From: Gemmobacter denitrificans | GTDB taxonomy: Bacteria > Pseudomonadota > Alphaproteobacteria > Rhodobacterales > Rhodobacteraceae | Assembly (NCBI RefSeq): GCF_036964905.1 | Contig: NZ_JBALHR010000016.1 | Location: 11,049-75,048 of the forward strand | Direction of reading: 5' to 3' | DNA length: 64,000 nucleotides | Shown: positions 26,672 through 35,728 of the stretch, one piece after another | Position numbering within the stretch: position 1 is the stretch's first letter | Layout: every line of letters begins with the position of its first letter | Position numbers and translations under genes: made by a program | The notes under the pieces: generated by a model | Told to the model about the DNA's origin: nothing | Seen by the model: only the letters and a program-made list of their open reading frames with translations | The model's database searches: none

Positions 26672-27838
26672 TTAAACCGCCTTTTTCAGCGCATCGATCA
26701 GATCGGTCTTTTCCCAGCTGAAGCCACCATCTTCTTCCGGGGCACGACCGAAATGGCCATAGGCAGCCGTGCGGGCATAGATCGGGCGGTTCAACTGCAG
26801 ATGTTCGCGGATGCCACGCGGCGTCAGGTCCATCACCTCGGCCACGGCGCGTTCGATCAGAGCTTCGTCCAACTGCCCCGTGCCATGCGTATCGACATAG
26901 ATCGACAGCGGTTTCGCCACACCGATCGCATAGCTGACCTGCAGCGTACAGCGGTCCGCAAGCCCTGCGGCAACAACGTTCTTCGCCAGATAGCGCGCAG
27001 CATAGGCCGCCGACCGGTCCACCTTGGTCGGGTCCTTGCCCGAGAAAGCACCGCCGCCATGGGGGGCCGCGCCGCCATAGGTATCGACAATGATCTTGCG
27101 GCCCGTCAGGCCCGCATCGCCATCGGGTCCACCGATCACGAAAGTCCCGGTCGGGTTCACCCACCATTCGGTCTTCTCGGTGATCCAGCCCGAGGGCAGC
27201 ACTTCACGGATATAGGGTTCGACAATGGCGCGAATATCGGCCGAGGTCTGGCTTTCGCTTTCATGCTGGGTGGACAGCACGATCGAGGTCACTTCGACCG
27301 GCTTGCCATCTTCATAGCGCAGCGACAACTGCGATTTGGCATCCGGGCGCAGAGTCGGTTCCTGACCGGATTTGCGCACTTCGGCCAGACGGCGCAAGAT
27401 TGCATGGCTATACTGGATGGGTGCCGGCATCAGTTCCGGCGTTTCGCGGCAGGCATAGCCGAACATGATCCCCTGATCACCCGCGCCGTCGCGGTCCACG
27501 CCCTGCGCGATATGAGCCGATTGCTTGTGCAGGTGGTTTTTCACCTTCAGCGTGGCCCAGTGGAACTCATCCTGTTCATAACCGATATCCTTCACACAAC
27601 CGCGCACGATCTGTTCGACGCCGTCCAGCATCTCGCGCAGCTTCTTCTTTTCGCTGAGCCCGACCTCACCGCCCACCACAACCCGATTTGTGGTTGCAAA
27701 GGTTTCACAGGCAACACGGGCATTCGGCTCTTCCCGCAGGAACGCATCAAGCACCGCGTCGGAAATCCGGTCACATACCTTGTCAGGATGGCCTTCGGAC
27801 ACGGATTCCGAGGTAAAAATGTAATTCTGTCTGCTCAT
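26672..27838 (-). CDS. metK: S-adenosylmethionine synthetase
   Basis: 388 residues, normal length. Makes S-adenosylmethionine from methionine and ATP. Hallmarks are SEGHPDKVCDRISDAVLDA near the N-terminus, GAGDQGIMFGYA near residue 120, and the P-loop-like GGGAFSGKDPTKVDRSAAY near residue 260. The leader carries a SAM/SAH riboswitch that overlaps the ribosome-binding site (27846-27890), so translation is expected to fall when SAM is plentiful. Confidence 0.97.
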   Translation of the reverse strand: MSRQNYIFTSESVSEGHPDKVCDRISDAVLDAFLREEPNARVACETFATTNRVVVGGEVGLSEKKKLREMLDGVEQIVRGCVKDIGYEQDEFHWATLKVKNHLHKQSAHIAQGVDRDGAGDQGIMFGYACRETPELMPAPIQYSHAILRRLAEVRKSGQEPTLRPDAKSQLSLRYEDGKPVEVTSIVLSTQHESESQTSADIRAIVEPYIREVLPSGWITEKTEWWVNPTGTFVIGGPDGDAGLTGRKIIVDTYGGAAPHGGGAFSGKDPTKVDRSAAYAARYLAKNVVAAGLADRCTLQVSYAIGVAKPLSIYVDTHGTGQLDEALIERAVAEVMDLTPRGIREHLQLNRPIYARTAAYGHFGRAPEEDGGFSWEKTDLIDALKKAV

Positions 27839-27845
27839 GGGGAAG

Positions 27846-27890
27846 TGCTCCGTTGTTAAAATCCGCCACGCCAGGAAGCCGTTGTGACGG
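27846..27890 (-). promoter_or_regulatory. SAM/SAH riboswitch in the metK leader
   Basis: The minus strand reads CCGTCAC, then AACGGCTTCCTGGC, then GTGGCGG, a linker, and GGAGCA. CCGTCAC pairs with GTGGCGG (7 bp, one G-U), and the loop segment GGCTTCC can pair with GGAGC as an H-type pseudoknot. This matches the minimal SAM/SAH aptamer (core GUCACAACGGCUUCCUGGCGUG ... GGAGCA is split here only in description) known upstream of metK in Rhodobacterales. GGAG is also the Shine-Dalgarno sequence, 9 nt before the ATG, so ligand binding should block translation. Confidence 0.9.
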
Positions 27891-27904
27891 TTGATCTTCC
27901 CGCG

Positions 27905-29389
27905 TTACGCCCTTCCCCCGTAAGCGTCAAGCGGTCGATGTTTCGAAATTGTCAACAACGCAAGGGCGAGGATCATGAGCAACAGCAGCAGTGCAGTATC
28001 GCCATGGCGGGCGAAGAATGTGGGCGGCAAGGCACCCGGCAGGGCCGCATCCAGCCAGCCAGCCGTCCCGAAGGCGAGCCCCGCGATCACCCTGCCGCGG
28101 GCATCGACAACCTGGGTCACGCCGGTATTGGCCACACGCACCAAGGGCAGCCCCTGCTCCACTGCGCGCAGACGTGCCTGCGCCGCATGCTGGAACGGGC
28201 CGGTCAGGGTGCCAAACCACGCATCATTCGTGATCTGCAGGATCCAGTCAGCCCGCCCCGGCGCTGCGCGAAGATCATTGGGGAATACGGCCTCATAGCA
28301 GATCAGCGGCAGCACCTTCCCCAAATCGCCCAGATCCAACAGGCGCGGGCCGGGGCCGGCGGCATAGCCATGGCCTTGACGGGCTGCAAAGGCACTCAGG
28401 CCAAACCAGGCATGCAGCACATCCCCCATGGGCATGTATTCGCCAAAGGGCACCAGATGCGCCTTGTCATAAAGCCCCGTCAACGCACCACCTGCGCCAA
28501 TCACGGCAAGGCTGTTATAGGCCGCGCCCCCTTCAACCCGCTGCGCGCCCAAGGCAACCGGCACGCCCTGCGCCGCGCGCGCAACTGCCGCAGCGGCATC
28601 GCGACCGGGGTCCAGCAGATAGGGCAGCGCGGTTTCCGGCCAGATCACCAGATCAGGCGCGGGCTGCGCGGCGGTGAAATCCAGTTGCAGGCGGAACAGC
28701 CTTTCGGCCTCGTCCGGGTCCCATTTCAGGCTTTGTTCGGCATTGGGCTGCACAAGGCGCAGGGTCACGCCCCGGGGTTCCGGCTCGGGGCCGGCCAGAC
28801 GCAACAGCCCGGCAGACCAGACGACCGCCAGCATCAGGATAGCCGTTGCCACACCACGGCGGGCAAAGGCAACGGGCAGCAGTGCCAGAACCAGCGTCAG
28901 CAGCGTCAAGCCGTTCGGCCCGATCCAGGCCGCCGCCTGCATGACGGGCGTGTCAATCCAGATATGACCCGGCAGCGCCCAAGGGAAACCCGTCAGAACC
29001 ATACCGCGCAGCGCTTCGGCCAGTGTCAGGCACAGACCGAACAGCAAGGCGCGGCAGATGCGCCCGCCCCGCCGCACTGCAGCCCAGCCCGCAAGGCCCC
29101 AGAACAGTGCAAGACCGCCCGCCATCAGCACCAGGGCGAAGGGTGCCATCCAGCCATGACGGACAGGATCCACGAAAAATGGCTGCACGATCCAGCTCAG
29201 CGCTGCACCGAAGTGCCCGACACCCGCCGCCCATGCCCAAAGAAACCCCGCACGCGCATTCGGCGCCCGGATCACCAGATAAGTGACTAGGGCATAGGCA
29301 GGCACCGCCAGCCACCACAGCCCGAGGGGTGCCTGCCCGGCAGCGGCCGCCAGCCCGGCCCCGAAGGCCAATCCCAGCGACCGTTTCAC
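27905..29389 (-). CDS. lnt: Apolipoprotein N-acyltransferase
   Basis: 494-residue inner-membrane enzyme that adds the third acyl chain to lipoproteins. About six N-terminal helices precede a nitrilase-fold domain. The catalytic Glu-Lys-Cys elements are VIWPETALPYL, YDKAHLVPFGEYMP and LICYEAVFP. GTG start at 29389 has AGAGG 8 nt upstream and is 3 nt after the corC-like stop, matching the usual ybeY-corC-lnt order. Confidence 0.95.
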   Translation of the reverse strand: MKRSLGLAFGAGLAAAAGQAPLGLWWLAVPAYALVTYLVIRAPNARAGFLWAWAAGVGHFGAALSWIVQPFFVDPVRHGWMAPFALVLMAGGLALFWGLAGWAAVRRGGRICRALLFGLCLTLAEALRGMVLTGFPWALPGHIWIDTPVMQAAAWIGPNGLTLLTLVLALLPVAFARRGVATAILMLAVVWSAGLLRLAGPEPEPRGVTLRLVQPNAEQSLKWDPDEAERLFRLQLDFTAAQPAPDLVIWPETALPYLLDPGRDAAAAVARAAQGVPVALGAQRVEGGAAYNSLAVIGAGGALTGLYDKAHLVPFGEYMPMGDVLHAWFGLSAFAARQGHGYAAGPGPRLLDLGDLGKVLPLICYEAVFPNDLRAAPGRADWILQITNDAWFGTLTGPFQHAAQARLRAVEQGLPLVRVANTGVTQVVDARGRVIAGLAFGTAGWLDAALPGALPPTFFARHGDTALLLLLMILALALLTISKHRPLDAYGGRA

Positions 29390-29392
29390 GGA

Positions 29393-30313
29393 TCAGGCCT
29401 CTGCCGTATCGGCGCGGGTCACCGCTTCGGGCAGCCGCAGCCGCAGCCGCTTGATCCGGCGGGGATCGGCATCGATGATCTCGAACTCGACCCCGCTTTC
29501 ATGCGGGACGATCTCGCCCCGCGCGGGCACCCGCCCGGTGCGCAGGAAGACCAGACCGCCCAGCGTGTCGATTTCCTCATCATCCGAATCGGTGCGCAGG
29601 CGCAGGCCGATTTCCGCCTCCACCTCATCCAGAGGTGCGGTGGATTGCATGATCCAGACCCCGGGCTTTTCGGCAGACCAGAGCGCGCCTTCAGCCTCGT
29701 CATGCTCGTCCTCGATTTCACCGATGACGGTTTCGATCAGATCCTCGATCGTCACCAGACCATCCACGCCGCCATATTCATCAATGACCAGCGCCATATG
29801 GACGCGCTCTTTCTGCATCTTCTGCAGAAGCACATGCAGCGGCATCGACGGCGGCACATACAGGATAGGACGGAGCAGTTTCTTCAGGCTGAACCGGCCA
29901 CCCGCCCCAAATCCGTGCTGCAACGCCAGATCCTTCAGCAAGACGAGCCCCTGCGGATGGTCCAGCGTGCCTTTGTAAACCGGCAGACGCGAAAACCCTT
30001 GCTGGCGGAACACCTCGACCAGATCTTCCTTGCCGATATCCAGCGGCACGGCGGCTATTTCGACCTTGGGGATGGCCACATCATCGACCCGCAGCTTGCG
30101 CAGATTTGCAAGGCCCGGAAGCTGCTGGGGTGGAACGGAGGTCTGGATTTCGGCCCGGGTTTCGGGGGGGGCGTCCGCAGAGGGGGCAAAGGCCGAGAAC
30201 AACCGGCCAAAGAACCCTTTCTGCTCCCCCTCGGAAGAGGCCCCCTCTTCCGTTGCACCTTCATTTGACGCCTGCGGCGTCGCGATCGTCGATCCGTCGA
30301 AACTACTGCCCAT
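29393..30313 (-). CDS. CorC/HlyC family CBS-domain protein
   Basis: 306 residues with a hydrophilic N-terminus, two CBS motifs (for example FSRLPVYKGTLDHPQGLVLL and MALVIDEYGGVDGLVTIEDL) and a C-terminal CorC/HlyC transporter-associated domain (RTGRVPARGEIVPH). It lacks the membrane DUF21 domain and so is the short CorC form, linked to magnesium/cobalt homeostasis or membrane integrity. It lies between ybeY (8 nt) and lnt (3 nt) in a conserved operon. Confidence 0.92.
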   Translation of the reverse strand: MGSSFDGSTIATPQASNEGATEEGASSEGEQKGFFGRLFSAFAPSADAPPETRAEIQTSVPPQQLPGLANLRKLRVDDVAIPKVEIAAVPLDIGKEDLVEVFRQQGFSRLPVYKGTLDHPQGLVLLKDLALQHGFGAGGRFSLKKLLRPILYVPPSMPLHVLLQKMQKERVHMALVIDEYGGVDGLVTIEDLIETVIGEIEDEHDEAEGALWSAEKPGVWIMQSTAPLDEVEAEIGLRLRTDSDDEEIDTLGGLVFLRTGRVPARGEIVPHESGVEFEIIDADPRRIKRLRLRLPEAVTRADTAEA

Positions 30314-30321
30314 CGGTCCTT

Positions 30322-30849
30322 CTATCCGTGTTGCCCGTAGCCGCCCGCGTAAGGGTCGGCAATTCCGAGGCCGGCAAGGATCTGCCGCTCGGTGTTCTCC
30401 ATCAGTTCGGCGTCTTCATCCTCGATGTGGTCATAGCCGAAAAGATGCAGAATTCCGTGTATCAGAAGATGTGTGACATGATCATCAAGGCTTTTGTCCT
30501 GTTCGGCGGCTTCCCGCACACAGGTTTCATAGGCGATGGCAATATCGCCCAGCGGTGCCGGATCGTCCGGCAGGCCCGGTTCGGGCAATGCGGGGGCTTC
30601 GCCGACATATTCGGCTCCGCGCTCCTCCGATGGCCAGCTCAGAACATTGGTGGGTTGCGGTTTGTCGCGAAAATCGCCGTTCAGCCCAGCAATACGGGCG
30701 TCGTCACAGCCCATGACCACGATCTGGAACAGCGCCGGGTCAAGCTGCAACTGCGCCAGAACAGCACGCGCCGCGCGGTTTACGGCAGCGGACAGGCCAA
30801 AGCCGTCCCATCGGTCATCCTCGATGACGATATCGACCAGATCTTCCAT
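30322..30849 (-). CDS. ybeY: Endoribonuclease YbeY
   Basis: 175 residues from ATG 30849, which has GAGG nearby and begins like family members (MEDLVDIVIEDDRW). An alternative ATG at 30897 adds 16 residues. The zinc motif HLLIHGILHLFGYDH has the H-x3-H-x5-H arrangement, preceded by LNGDFRDKPQPTNVLSWPSE. YbeY takes part in 16S rRNA 3'-end maturation and ribosome quality control. Located between phoH and corC as in most proteobacteria. Confidence 0.94.
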   Translation of the reverse strand: MEDLVDIVIEDDRWDGFGLSAAVNRAARAVLAQLQLDPALFQIVVMGCDDARIAGLNGDFRDKPQPTNVLSWPSEERGAEYVGEAPALPEPGLPDDPAPLGDIAIAYETCVREAAEQDKSLDDHVTHLLIHGILHLFGYDHIEDEDAELMENTERQILAGLGIADPYAGGYGQHG

Positions 30850-30950
30850 GCGCGCCTCATAGCGCCAGATTTGATCCGGCGCAAATATCACCTTCATGGT
30901 CGCGCAAATTTCCTGCGTGTGCAGCGGGGGCAGGCCCCCGCTGCGCGCAA

Positions 30951-31958
30951 TCACGCCTCGTCGCGCTCATAAGCTTCGATGATGCGGGCAACCAAGGGGT
31001 GACGCACCACATCCTTGGCGGTAAAGTAGTTGAAGCTGACCCCCTTCACTCCTTTCAGGATACGCTCGGCATCCTGCAAGCCAGACGCCACACCGCGCGG
31101 CAGGTCGATCTGGGTCCGGTCGCCGGTGATCACCATGCGCGACCCTTCGCCCAAACGGGTCAGGAACATCTTCATCTGCATGGTCGTCGCATTCTGCGCC
31201 TCGTCCAGCACCACAAAGGCGTTGGAGAGCGTGCGCCCGCGCATGAAGGCCAGCGGCGCGATCTCGATCCGCTTTTCTTCCAGCAGCTTCTGCACCTGCT
31301 TGGCCGGCAGGAAATCGTTCAGCGCGTCATAGAGCGGCTGCATATAGGGATCGACCTTTTCCTTCATGTCGCCCGGCAGGAAGCCAAGGCGTTCGCCTGC
31401 CTCCACCGCCGGACGGCTCAGGATGATCTTTTCCACCATGCCCGAAATGAACATGGTGACCCCCACCGCAACCGCCAGATAAGTCTTGCCGGTGCCGGCG
31501 GGGCCAATGCCAAAGCCAAGTTCATTGGCGAACAGATTGGCGACATAGGCCTTTTGCGCCTCGGTCCGCGGCTCGATCGGTTTCTTGCGGGTGCGCAGTT
31601 CCACCTGCCCTGCGCTGAACATCTCGATCTGTTCACCATCACGCGGCAGGTCCGGCATCGGCACCCCCATGCGGATGGCGCCCTGAATATCACCGGCAGC
31701 GATGCCGCGTCCCGCTTCGAGCCGGGCGTAAAGCGCGCGCAGCACAGCCGCTGCCTGTTCCCGCGCCCCCCTGTCCCCGACCACCGCAAGGCGGTTGCCG
31801 CGGCGCAGGATGTGAACCCCCATCTGGTGTTCGATCTGCGCCAGGTTCCGATCATATTCGCCGCACAGATCGATCAGCAGGCGATTGTCGGGAAATTCCA
31901 GAAGCGTTTCGACAACATCTTCCGGGCGGGTCGGGGGGGTCAGCGCGCTGATGCCCAA
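30951..31958 (-). CDS. phoH: PhoH-like ATPase
   Basis: 335 residues from a TTG at 31958 that has AAAGG 8 nt upstream. The frame is open to an ATG at 32090 (379 residues), but the extra N-terminus is unlike the family. A KH-like segment (EFPDNRLLIDLCGEYDRN, LAVVGDRGARE) precedes the ATPase: Walker A GPAGTGKTYLAVAVG and Walker B AFVVLDEAQNAT. PhoH proteins are ATP-dependent RNA-associated enzymes usually encoded next to ybeY. The start choice is uncertain; the product call is firm. Confidence 0.9.
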   Translation of the reverse strand: MGISALTPPTRPEDVVETLLEFPDNRLLIDLCGEYDRNLAQIEHQMGVHILRRGNRLAVVGDRGAREQAAAVLRALYARLEAGRGIAAGDIQGAIRMGVPMPDLPRDGEQIEMFSAGQVELRTRKKPIEPRTEAQKAYVANLFANELGFGIGPAGTGKTYLAVAVGVTMFISGMVEKIILSRPAVEAGERLGFLPGDMKEKVDPYMQPLYDALNDFLPAKQVQKLLEEKRIEIAPLAFMRGRTLSNAFVVLDEAQNATTMQMKMFLTRLGEGSRMVITGDRTQIDLPRGVASGLQDAERILKGVKGVSFNYFTAKDVVRHPLVARIIEAYERDEA

Positions 31959-32154
31959 GGGCTTTTCCTTTGCGTTTGAAAGGCTATCCGTCCCTTGACT
32001 GTGCGCCTGCAAGGTTAAGGAAACAAGACAAAGCTGTGCGATAGGCCGCGGATGCGCAGAAAAATCGCATCTATTGCGCATTTGCGCCACAGGCCCGCTA
32101 GGTTTTGTGGCACCTGAAAAAGGCTGTGCTGAGTCGCCTCAGTAAATGCAAAGA

Positions 32155-32174
32155 GCCGCAGCTTTCGCTGCGGC
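32155..32174 (-). terminator. Terminator after the OmpA/lipoprotein pair
   Basis: Minus-strand hairpin GCCGCAGC-GAAA-GCTGCGGC, an 8-bp perfect stem with a stable GAAA tetraloop, 30 nt after the lipoprotein stop and followed by TCTTTGCATTT. Confidence 0.75.
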
Positions 32175-32203
32175 CCTGTTTCATGCGGCTTCATCGCTGC
32201 CGG

Positions 32204-32566
32204 TTATTGACGGACCCGACGCCCGGCATAGGGAACGTGATCCTTGATGCCAGCCTGCTGGGTCTGGTAGTTCCGAATCACGGTGCCCGGCGGATAGTGG
32301 TTGTTGCACACCGGCAGACCGGAAACCGGATCATAGCGGCGGCCCGAATAGCCTTCGACGCCATCATCAATGATCCAACCCTGGCAGCCATCAGGATCAT
32401 AGGCGATCCCGCCGCCACCCGGGGCAAGGGCCACGTTATCGCGACCACGGTCAGTGGCCGCAGCAATCACGGTATCCGGGCTTTGCACATAGGGGGTAAC
32501 CCCTTCGACACAACCGGCCAGAACGGTGACAGACAGAAGGGCAAGGCCCGGAACGAGTTTCATCAT
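32204..32566 (-). CDS. Small lipoprotein with Cys/Trp module
   Basis: About 120 residues. The signal peptide MMKLVPGLALLSVTVLAGC ends in a lipobox (LAGC), so the mature protein is lipid-anchored at Cys. The mature part contains DPDGCQGWIIDDGVEGYSGRR then YDPVSGLPVC, a module shared with the OmpA-like protein encoded immediately upstream. ATG 32566 overlaps the end of that gene (stop at 32572). The function is unknown; coupling suggests both act at the outer membrane or cell wall. Confidence 0.82.
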   Translation of the reverse strand: MMKLVPGLALLSVTVLAGCVEGVTPYVQSPDTVIAAATDRGRDNVALAPGGGGIAYDPDGCQGWIIDDGVEGYSGRRYDPVSGLPVCNNHYPPGTVIRNYQTQQAGIKDHVPYAGRRVRQ

Positions 32567-32571
32567 GTTGA

Positions 32572-33138
32572 TCACCACCGGTAGCAGACGACTTCGACGC
32601 GACGGTTCTTCTGCATCCCCGCCGCCGTGCTGTTCGACGCGATCGGCTGGCGTTCACCATAGCCGATTTCACGTTCCACCATTGCACCTACCGAACGGGC
32701 GACATCGGCAACCGATTTGGCCCGACGCTGCGACAGGCGCATATTGTATTCATCCGAGGCGCGGCTGTCGGTATGGCCATAGACCGCATAGCCAAAGGCA
32801 CCGGCCTGCTGGAAGAACTGGGTCAGATAGGACCGGCCATGTGCGGTCAGCTGATGGCTGTCAGTGGCAAACAGCGTATCGGTGTTTTCCACAAGGCAGG
32901 TATTGCGCTTCAGGCAGACCGGCTTGCCGGTCTTGGGGTTCACGCGATCCAGCATATAGCCTTCGATACCGCCGTCGGCCCACCAATGCATGCAGCCGTC
33001 ATCATCCACCCACAGACCCCAATCAATCTTGCCGGCAATCTCGGGGGCTTGCTGGGCGGTGGCAGCGCCCGCAAAACCGGCTGCGGCAATGGCCAGCCCC
33101 CCCATCATCATCCGCACTGCTTTGGAAAAACGCTCCAC
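32572..33138 (-). CDS. OmpA family protein with N-terminal Cys/Trp module
   Basis: 188 residues from a GTG start (GGGAG 7 nt upstream). A Sec signal ends near AATA-QQ. Residues about 40-80 carry the module VDDDGCMHWWADGGIEGY then RVNPKTGKPVCLKRNTC. The C-terminus is an OmpA peptidoglycan-binding domain (YAVYGHTDSRASDEYNMRLS, QRRAKSVADV, KNRRVEV). No beta-barrel is visible, so it is a periplasmic wall-binding protein. Transcribed with the lipoprotein that shares the module; a sigma-70-like promoter is at 33172-33201. Confidence 0.88.
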   Translation of the reverse strand: MERFSKAVRMMMGGLAIAAAGFAGAATAQQAPEIAGKIDWGLWVDDDGCMHWWADGGIEGYMLDRVNPKTGKPVCLKRNTCLVENTDTLFATDSHQLTAHGRSYLTQFFQQAGAFGYAVYGHTDSRASDEYNMRLSQRRAKSVADVARSVGAMVEREIGYGERQPIASNSTAAGMQKNRRVEVVCYRW

Positions 33139-33171
33139 GTCGCAGCTCCCTTCATCCCCAAGTGACTAGAT

Positions 33172-33201
33172 ATTATTGGATCGAGAATTGACGTTACTCA
33201 A
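33172..33201 (-). promoter_or_regulatory. Candidate sigma-70 promoter for the OmpA-like gene
   Basis: Minus strand TTGAGT, 18-nt spacer, AATAAT, in an AT-rich stretch 34-63 nt upstream of the GTG start. Each box has plausible but imperfect matches to consensus. Confidence 0.4.
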
Positions 33202-33315
33202 TTGCGATGTAAAGCAAAATCTATGCCCTGCCGGGGCATGCGCACACCAATTGTTGCGTCAGACCCCTAAAATGGGAACGAATCGGGATATTGACCCCGG
33301 GCAGGAAACAACCTC

Positions 33316-34632
33316 TCAGGCGTCGATTCTTTCCGCCGCCAACGAGTTGGCCGAGCTTGCCGTCACCCGCACCCGGACCAGTTCCCCAACCCTGCCGGAC
33401 GGATCGGCCACATGCACCGCATGAAGGTGATCGGATTTTCCGACCATCTGCCCGGGCTGCCGCCCCGGCTTTTCATACAAAACCCCGACCTCGCGCCCGA
33501 CCATCGCCACCTGTGCCGCACGCTGCTGTTCGGTGATCAGCGCCTGCAGCGCCTGCAGACGCGCATCGGCCAGTTCGGCAGGCAGTTCGGGCTTTTCGGC
33601 GGCGGGCGTTCCGGGCCGGGCCGAGTATTTGAAACTGAAGGCCGCACCAAAGCCCACGGCGCGGATCAGGTCCATCGTGTCTTCGAAATCCCGGTCGGTC
33701 TCGCCCGGGAAGGCCACGATGAAATCGCTGCTCAGTAGAATGTCGGGCCGGGCCGCACGGATGCGCTCGATCAGGCGCAGATATTGCTCGGCGGTGTGTT
33801 TGCGGTTCATCGCCTTCAGGATGCGGTCGCTGCCCGATTGCACCGGCAGATGCAGATAGGGCATCAGCTGCGGCACTTCGGCATGGGCGGCGATCAGGTC
33901 GTCATCCATGTCATTGGGATGGCTGGTGGTATAGCGCAGCCGGTCCAGCCCGTCGATCTGCGCCATTTCACGCAGCAACCGGCCAAGCCCCCATGTGCCC
34001 CCCGCGCCCGCGCCGTGGTAACCATTCACATTCTGTCCCAGCAGCGTGATCTCGCGCACGCCCCGGCTGACCAGATCGCGCGCCTCGGCCATAAGCCGCT
34101 CGGCGGGGCGGCTGACTTCGGCGCCCCGGGTATAGGGCACGACGCAAAAGGCGCAGAACTTGTCGCAGCCTTCCTGCACGGTCAGAAAGGCCGTCGGCCC
34201 GCGCAGGGCCTTGCGCTCCGGCAGATGGTCGAACTTGTCTTCCTCAGGGAAATCGGTGTCGATCACCTTGCCCTTGGCCTCCACCATCTCGGGCAGGCGG
34301 TGATAGCTTTGCGGCCCCACCACCAGATCGACCATCGGCATGCGCCGCAAGATCTCGGCCCCTTCGGCCTGTGCCACGCAGCCCGCAACCCCGATCTTCA
34401 GATCGGGCTTCGCGACCTTCAGCGGGCGCAAGCGGCCCAGATCGGAATAGACCTTCTCGGCAGCCTTTTCGCGGATATGGCAGGTGTTCAGCAGCACCAT
34501 ATCGGCCTCTTCGGCCAGTTCGGTGGTGACATAGCCCTTGGCACCCAGGGCCTCGGCCATGCGTTCGCTGTCATAGACGTTCATCTGGCACCCATAGGTC
34601 TTGATGAACAGCTTTTTCGGCGCGTCGGTCAT
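33316..34632 (-). CDS. miaB: tRNA-2-methylthio-N6-isopentenyladenosine(37) synthase MiaB
   Basis: 438 residues from ATG 34632 (GAAGGGG upstream; the frame continues to 34773 without family sequence). The N-terminal MTTase domain has the cluster cysteines in KTYGCQMNVYDSE, LNTCHIREKA and AGCVAQAEG. The radical-SAM motif is CDKFCAFCVVPYTRG, and the TRAM domain is C-terminal. It methylthiolates i6A37 in tRNAs, using SAM and auxiliary FeS cluster sulfur. It lies near phoH/ybeY as in many alphaproteobacteria. Confidence 0.96.
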   Translation of the reverse strand: MTDAPKKLFIKTYGCQMNVYDSERMAEALGAKGYVTTELAEEADMVLLNTCHIREKAAEKVYSDLGRLRPLKVAKPDLKIGVAGCVAQAEGAEILRRMPMVDLVVGPQSYHRLPEMVEAKGKVIDTDFPEEDKFDHLPERKALRGPTAFLTVQEGCDKFCAFCVVPYTRGAEVSRPAERLMAEARDLVSRGVREITLLGQNVNGYHGAGAGGTWGLGRLLREMAQIDGLDRLRYTTSHPNDMDDDLIAAHAEVPQLMPYLHLPVQSGSDRILKAMNRKHTAEQYLRLIERIRAARPDILLSSDFIVAFPGETDRDFEDTMDLIRAVGFGAAFSFKYSARPGTPAAEKPELPAELADARLQALQALITEQQRAAQVAMVGREVGVLYEKPGRQPGQMVGKSDHLHAVHVADPSGRVGELVRVRVTASSANSLAAERIDA

Positions 34633-34813
34633 GGCGGCCCCTTCGGTCACGGCTGCAAGGATCAGCGCGCCTTCTAGCCGGTTTGGCGGCGGCACGCAAC
34701 AAAGCGGCCAATGGCTTGCAATGGGCGGAAGATTAACCGAATCTGCGCAGCATCGGACGGAAGGCCGCTGCAAGCAGCAGTCGGATCACGCCGCCGGATC
34801 ACAGGGCAGACAC

Positions 34814-35686
34814 ATGCGTTACCAGAGTATCAGCGATTTCCGGGACAAGGCCGCCAAGGTGCTGGCGAAAGGCCCGCTGGCCATGATCTTTGCCGAAGAC
34901 GGGATCGAACTGGACACCACGATCCGCCACCATTTCAAGATGGGCTTCAAGGCGGTCTTCCTGTTTGCCGATGACGAAATCGCGCTGAACCCGGAGATCG
35001 AGGAAAAGCTGCATCGCATCCGCTATAACGTGCATGCCGATGATGCCGTGCCCATGGCCGTCGATGCGATCACGGCGGCCGTGCCACCGGGAACCTGGCT
35101 TTATTACTGCTTCAACGCCGAATATCTGTTCTTTCCCTTCTGCGAAACCCGCAGCGTGATCGACCTGCTGACCTTCCACACCGAAGAGCGGCGCGATGCG
35201 ATGCTGACCTATGTGATCGACCTTTACGCCGCCGATCTGAACGCCCATCCCAATGCCGTCAGCCTGGAAAACGCGCATCTGGATCGCACCGGCTATTACG
35301 CCCTTGGCCGCAAAGACCCGAATCGGAACTGGGAGGTCAAGGACCGGCAACTCGATTTCTTCGGCGGGCTGCGCTGGCGGTTCGAGGAGCATGTGACATG
35401 GTCCAAGCGCAAGATCGACCGTATCGCGATATTCAAGGCGAAGCCGGGGCTGAAATTGCGGCCCGATTTCACCTTCAATGACGAGGAATACAATACCTAT
35501 GCCTGCCCGTGGCACCACAACCTGACGGCGGCCATCTGTTCGTTCCGCACCGCCAAGGCGCTGAAAACCAATCCCGGGTCACGCTATGACATCCAGAATT
35601 TCCACTGGCGCAATTCGGTGCCCTTCGATTGGCACAGCCAGCAATTGCTGGATCTGGGGCTGATGGAACCCGGTCAGTGGTTCTGA
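34814..35686 (+). CDS. Glycosyltransferase-2-like conserved protein
   Basis: 290 residues, cytoplasmic, no membrane segments. The opening (LAKGPLAMIFAEDGIELDTTI, HHFKMGFKAVFLFADDE) and WLYYCFNAEYLFFPF resemble the DUF/GT2-like family of alphaproteobacteria annotated as glycosyltransferase family 2. A DxD-like metal motif is not obvious. AGGG lies 7 nt before the ATG. It is divergent from miaB and convergent with glyS. Enzymatic function is unproven; the family is recognised with moderate certainty. Confidence 0.7.
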   Translation: MRYQSISDFRDKAAKVLAKGPLAMIFAEDGIELDTTIRHHFKMGFKAVFLFADDEIALNPEIEEKLHRIRYNVHADDAVPMAVDAITAAVPPGTWLYYCFNAEYLFFPFCETRSVIDLLTFHTEERRDAMLTYVIDLYAADLNAHPNAVSLENAHLDRTGYYALGRKDPNRNWEVKDRQLDFFGGLRWRFEEHVTWSKRKIDRIAIFKAKPGLKLRPDFTFNDEEYNTYACPWHHNLTAAICSFRTAKALKTNPGSRYDIQNFHWRNSVPFDWHSQQLLDLGLMEPGQWF

Positions 35687-35703
35687 CCGGGCCGTTACAG
35701 GGC

Positions 35704-35716
35704 GGGGGCTGCCCCC
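35704..35716. terminator. Weak convergent hairpin
   Basis: GGGGG-CTG-CCCCC within a GC-rich tract between the convergent stops of the 34814 gene and glyS. No T-run is present, so efficiency is doubtful. Confidence 0.3.
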
Positions 35717-35728
35717 TGCCCCGCGGGA

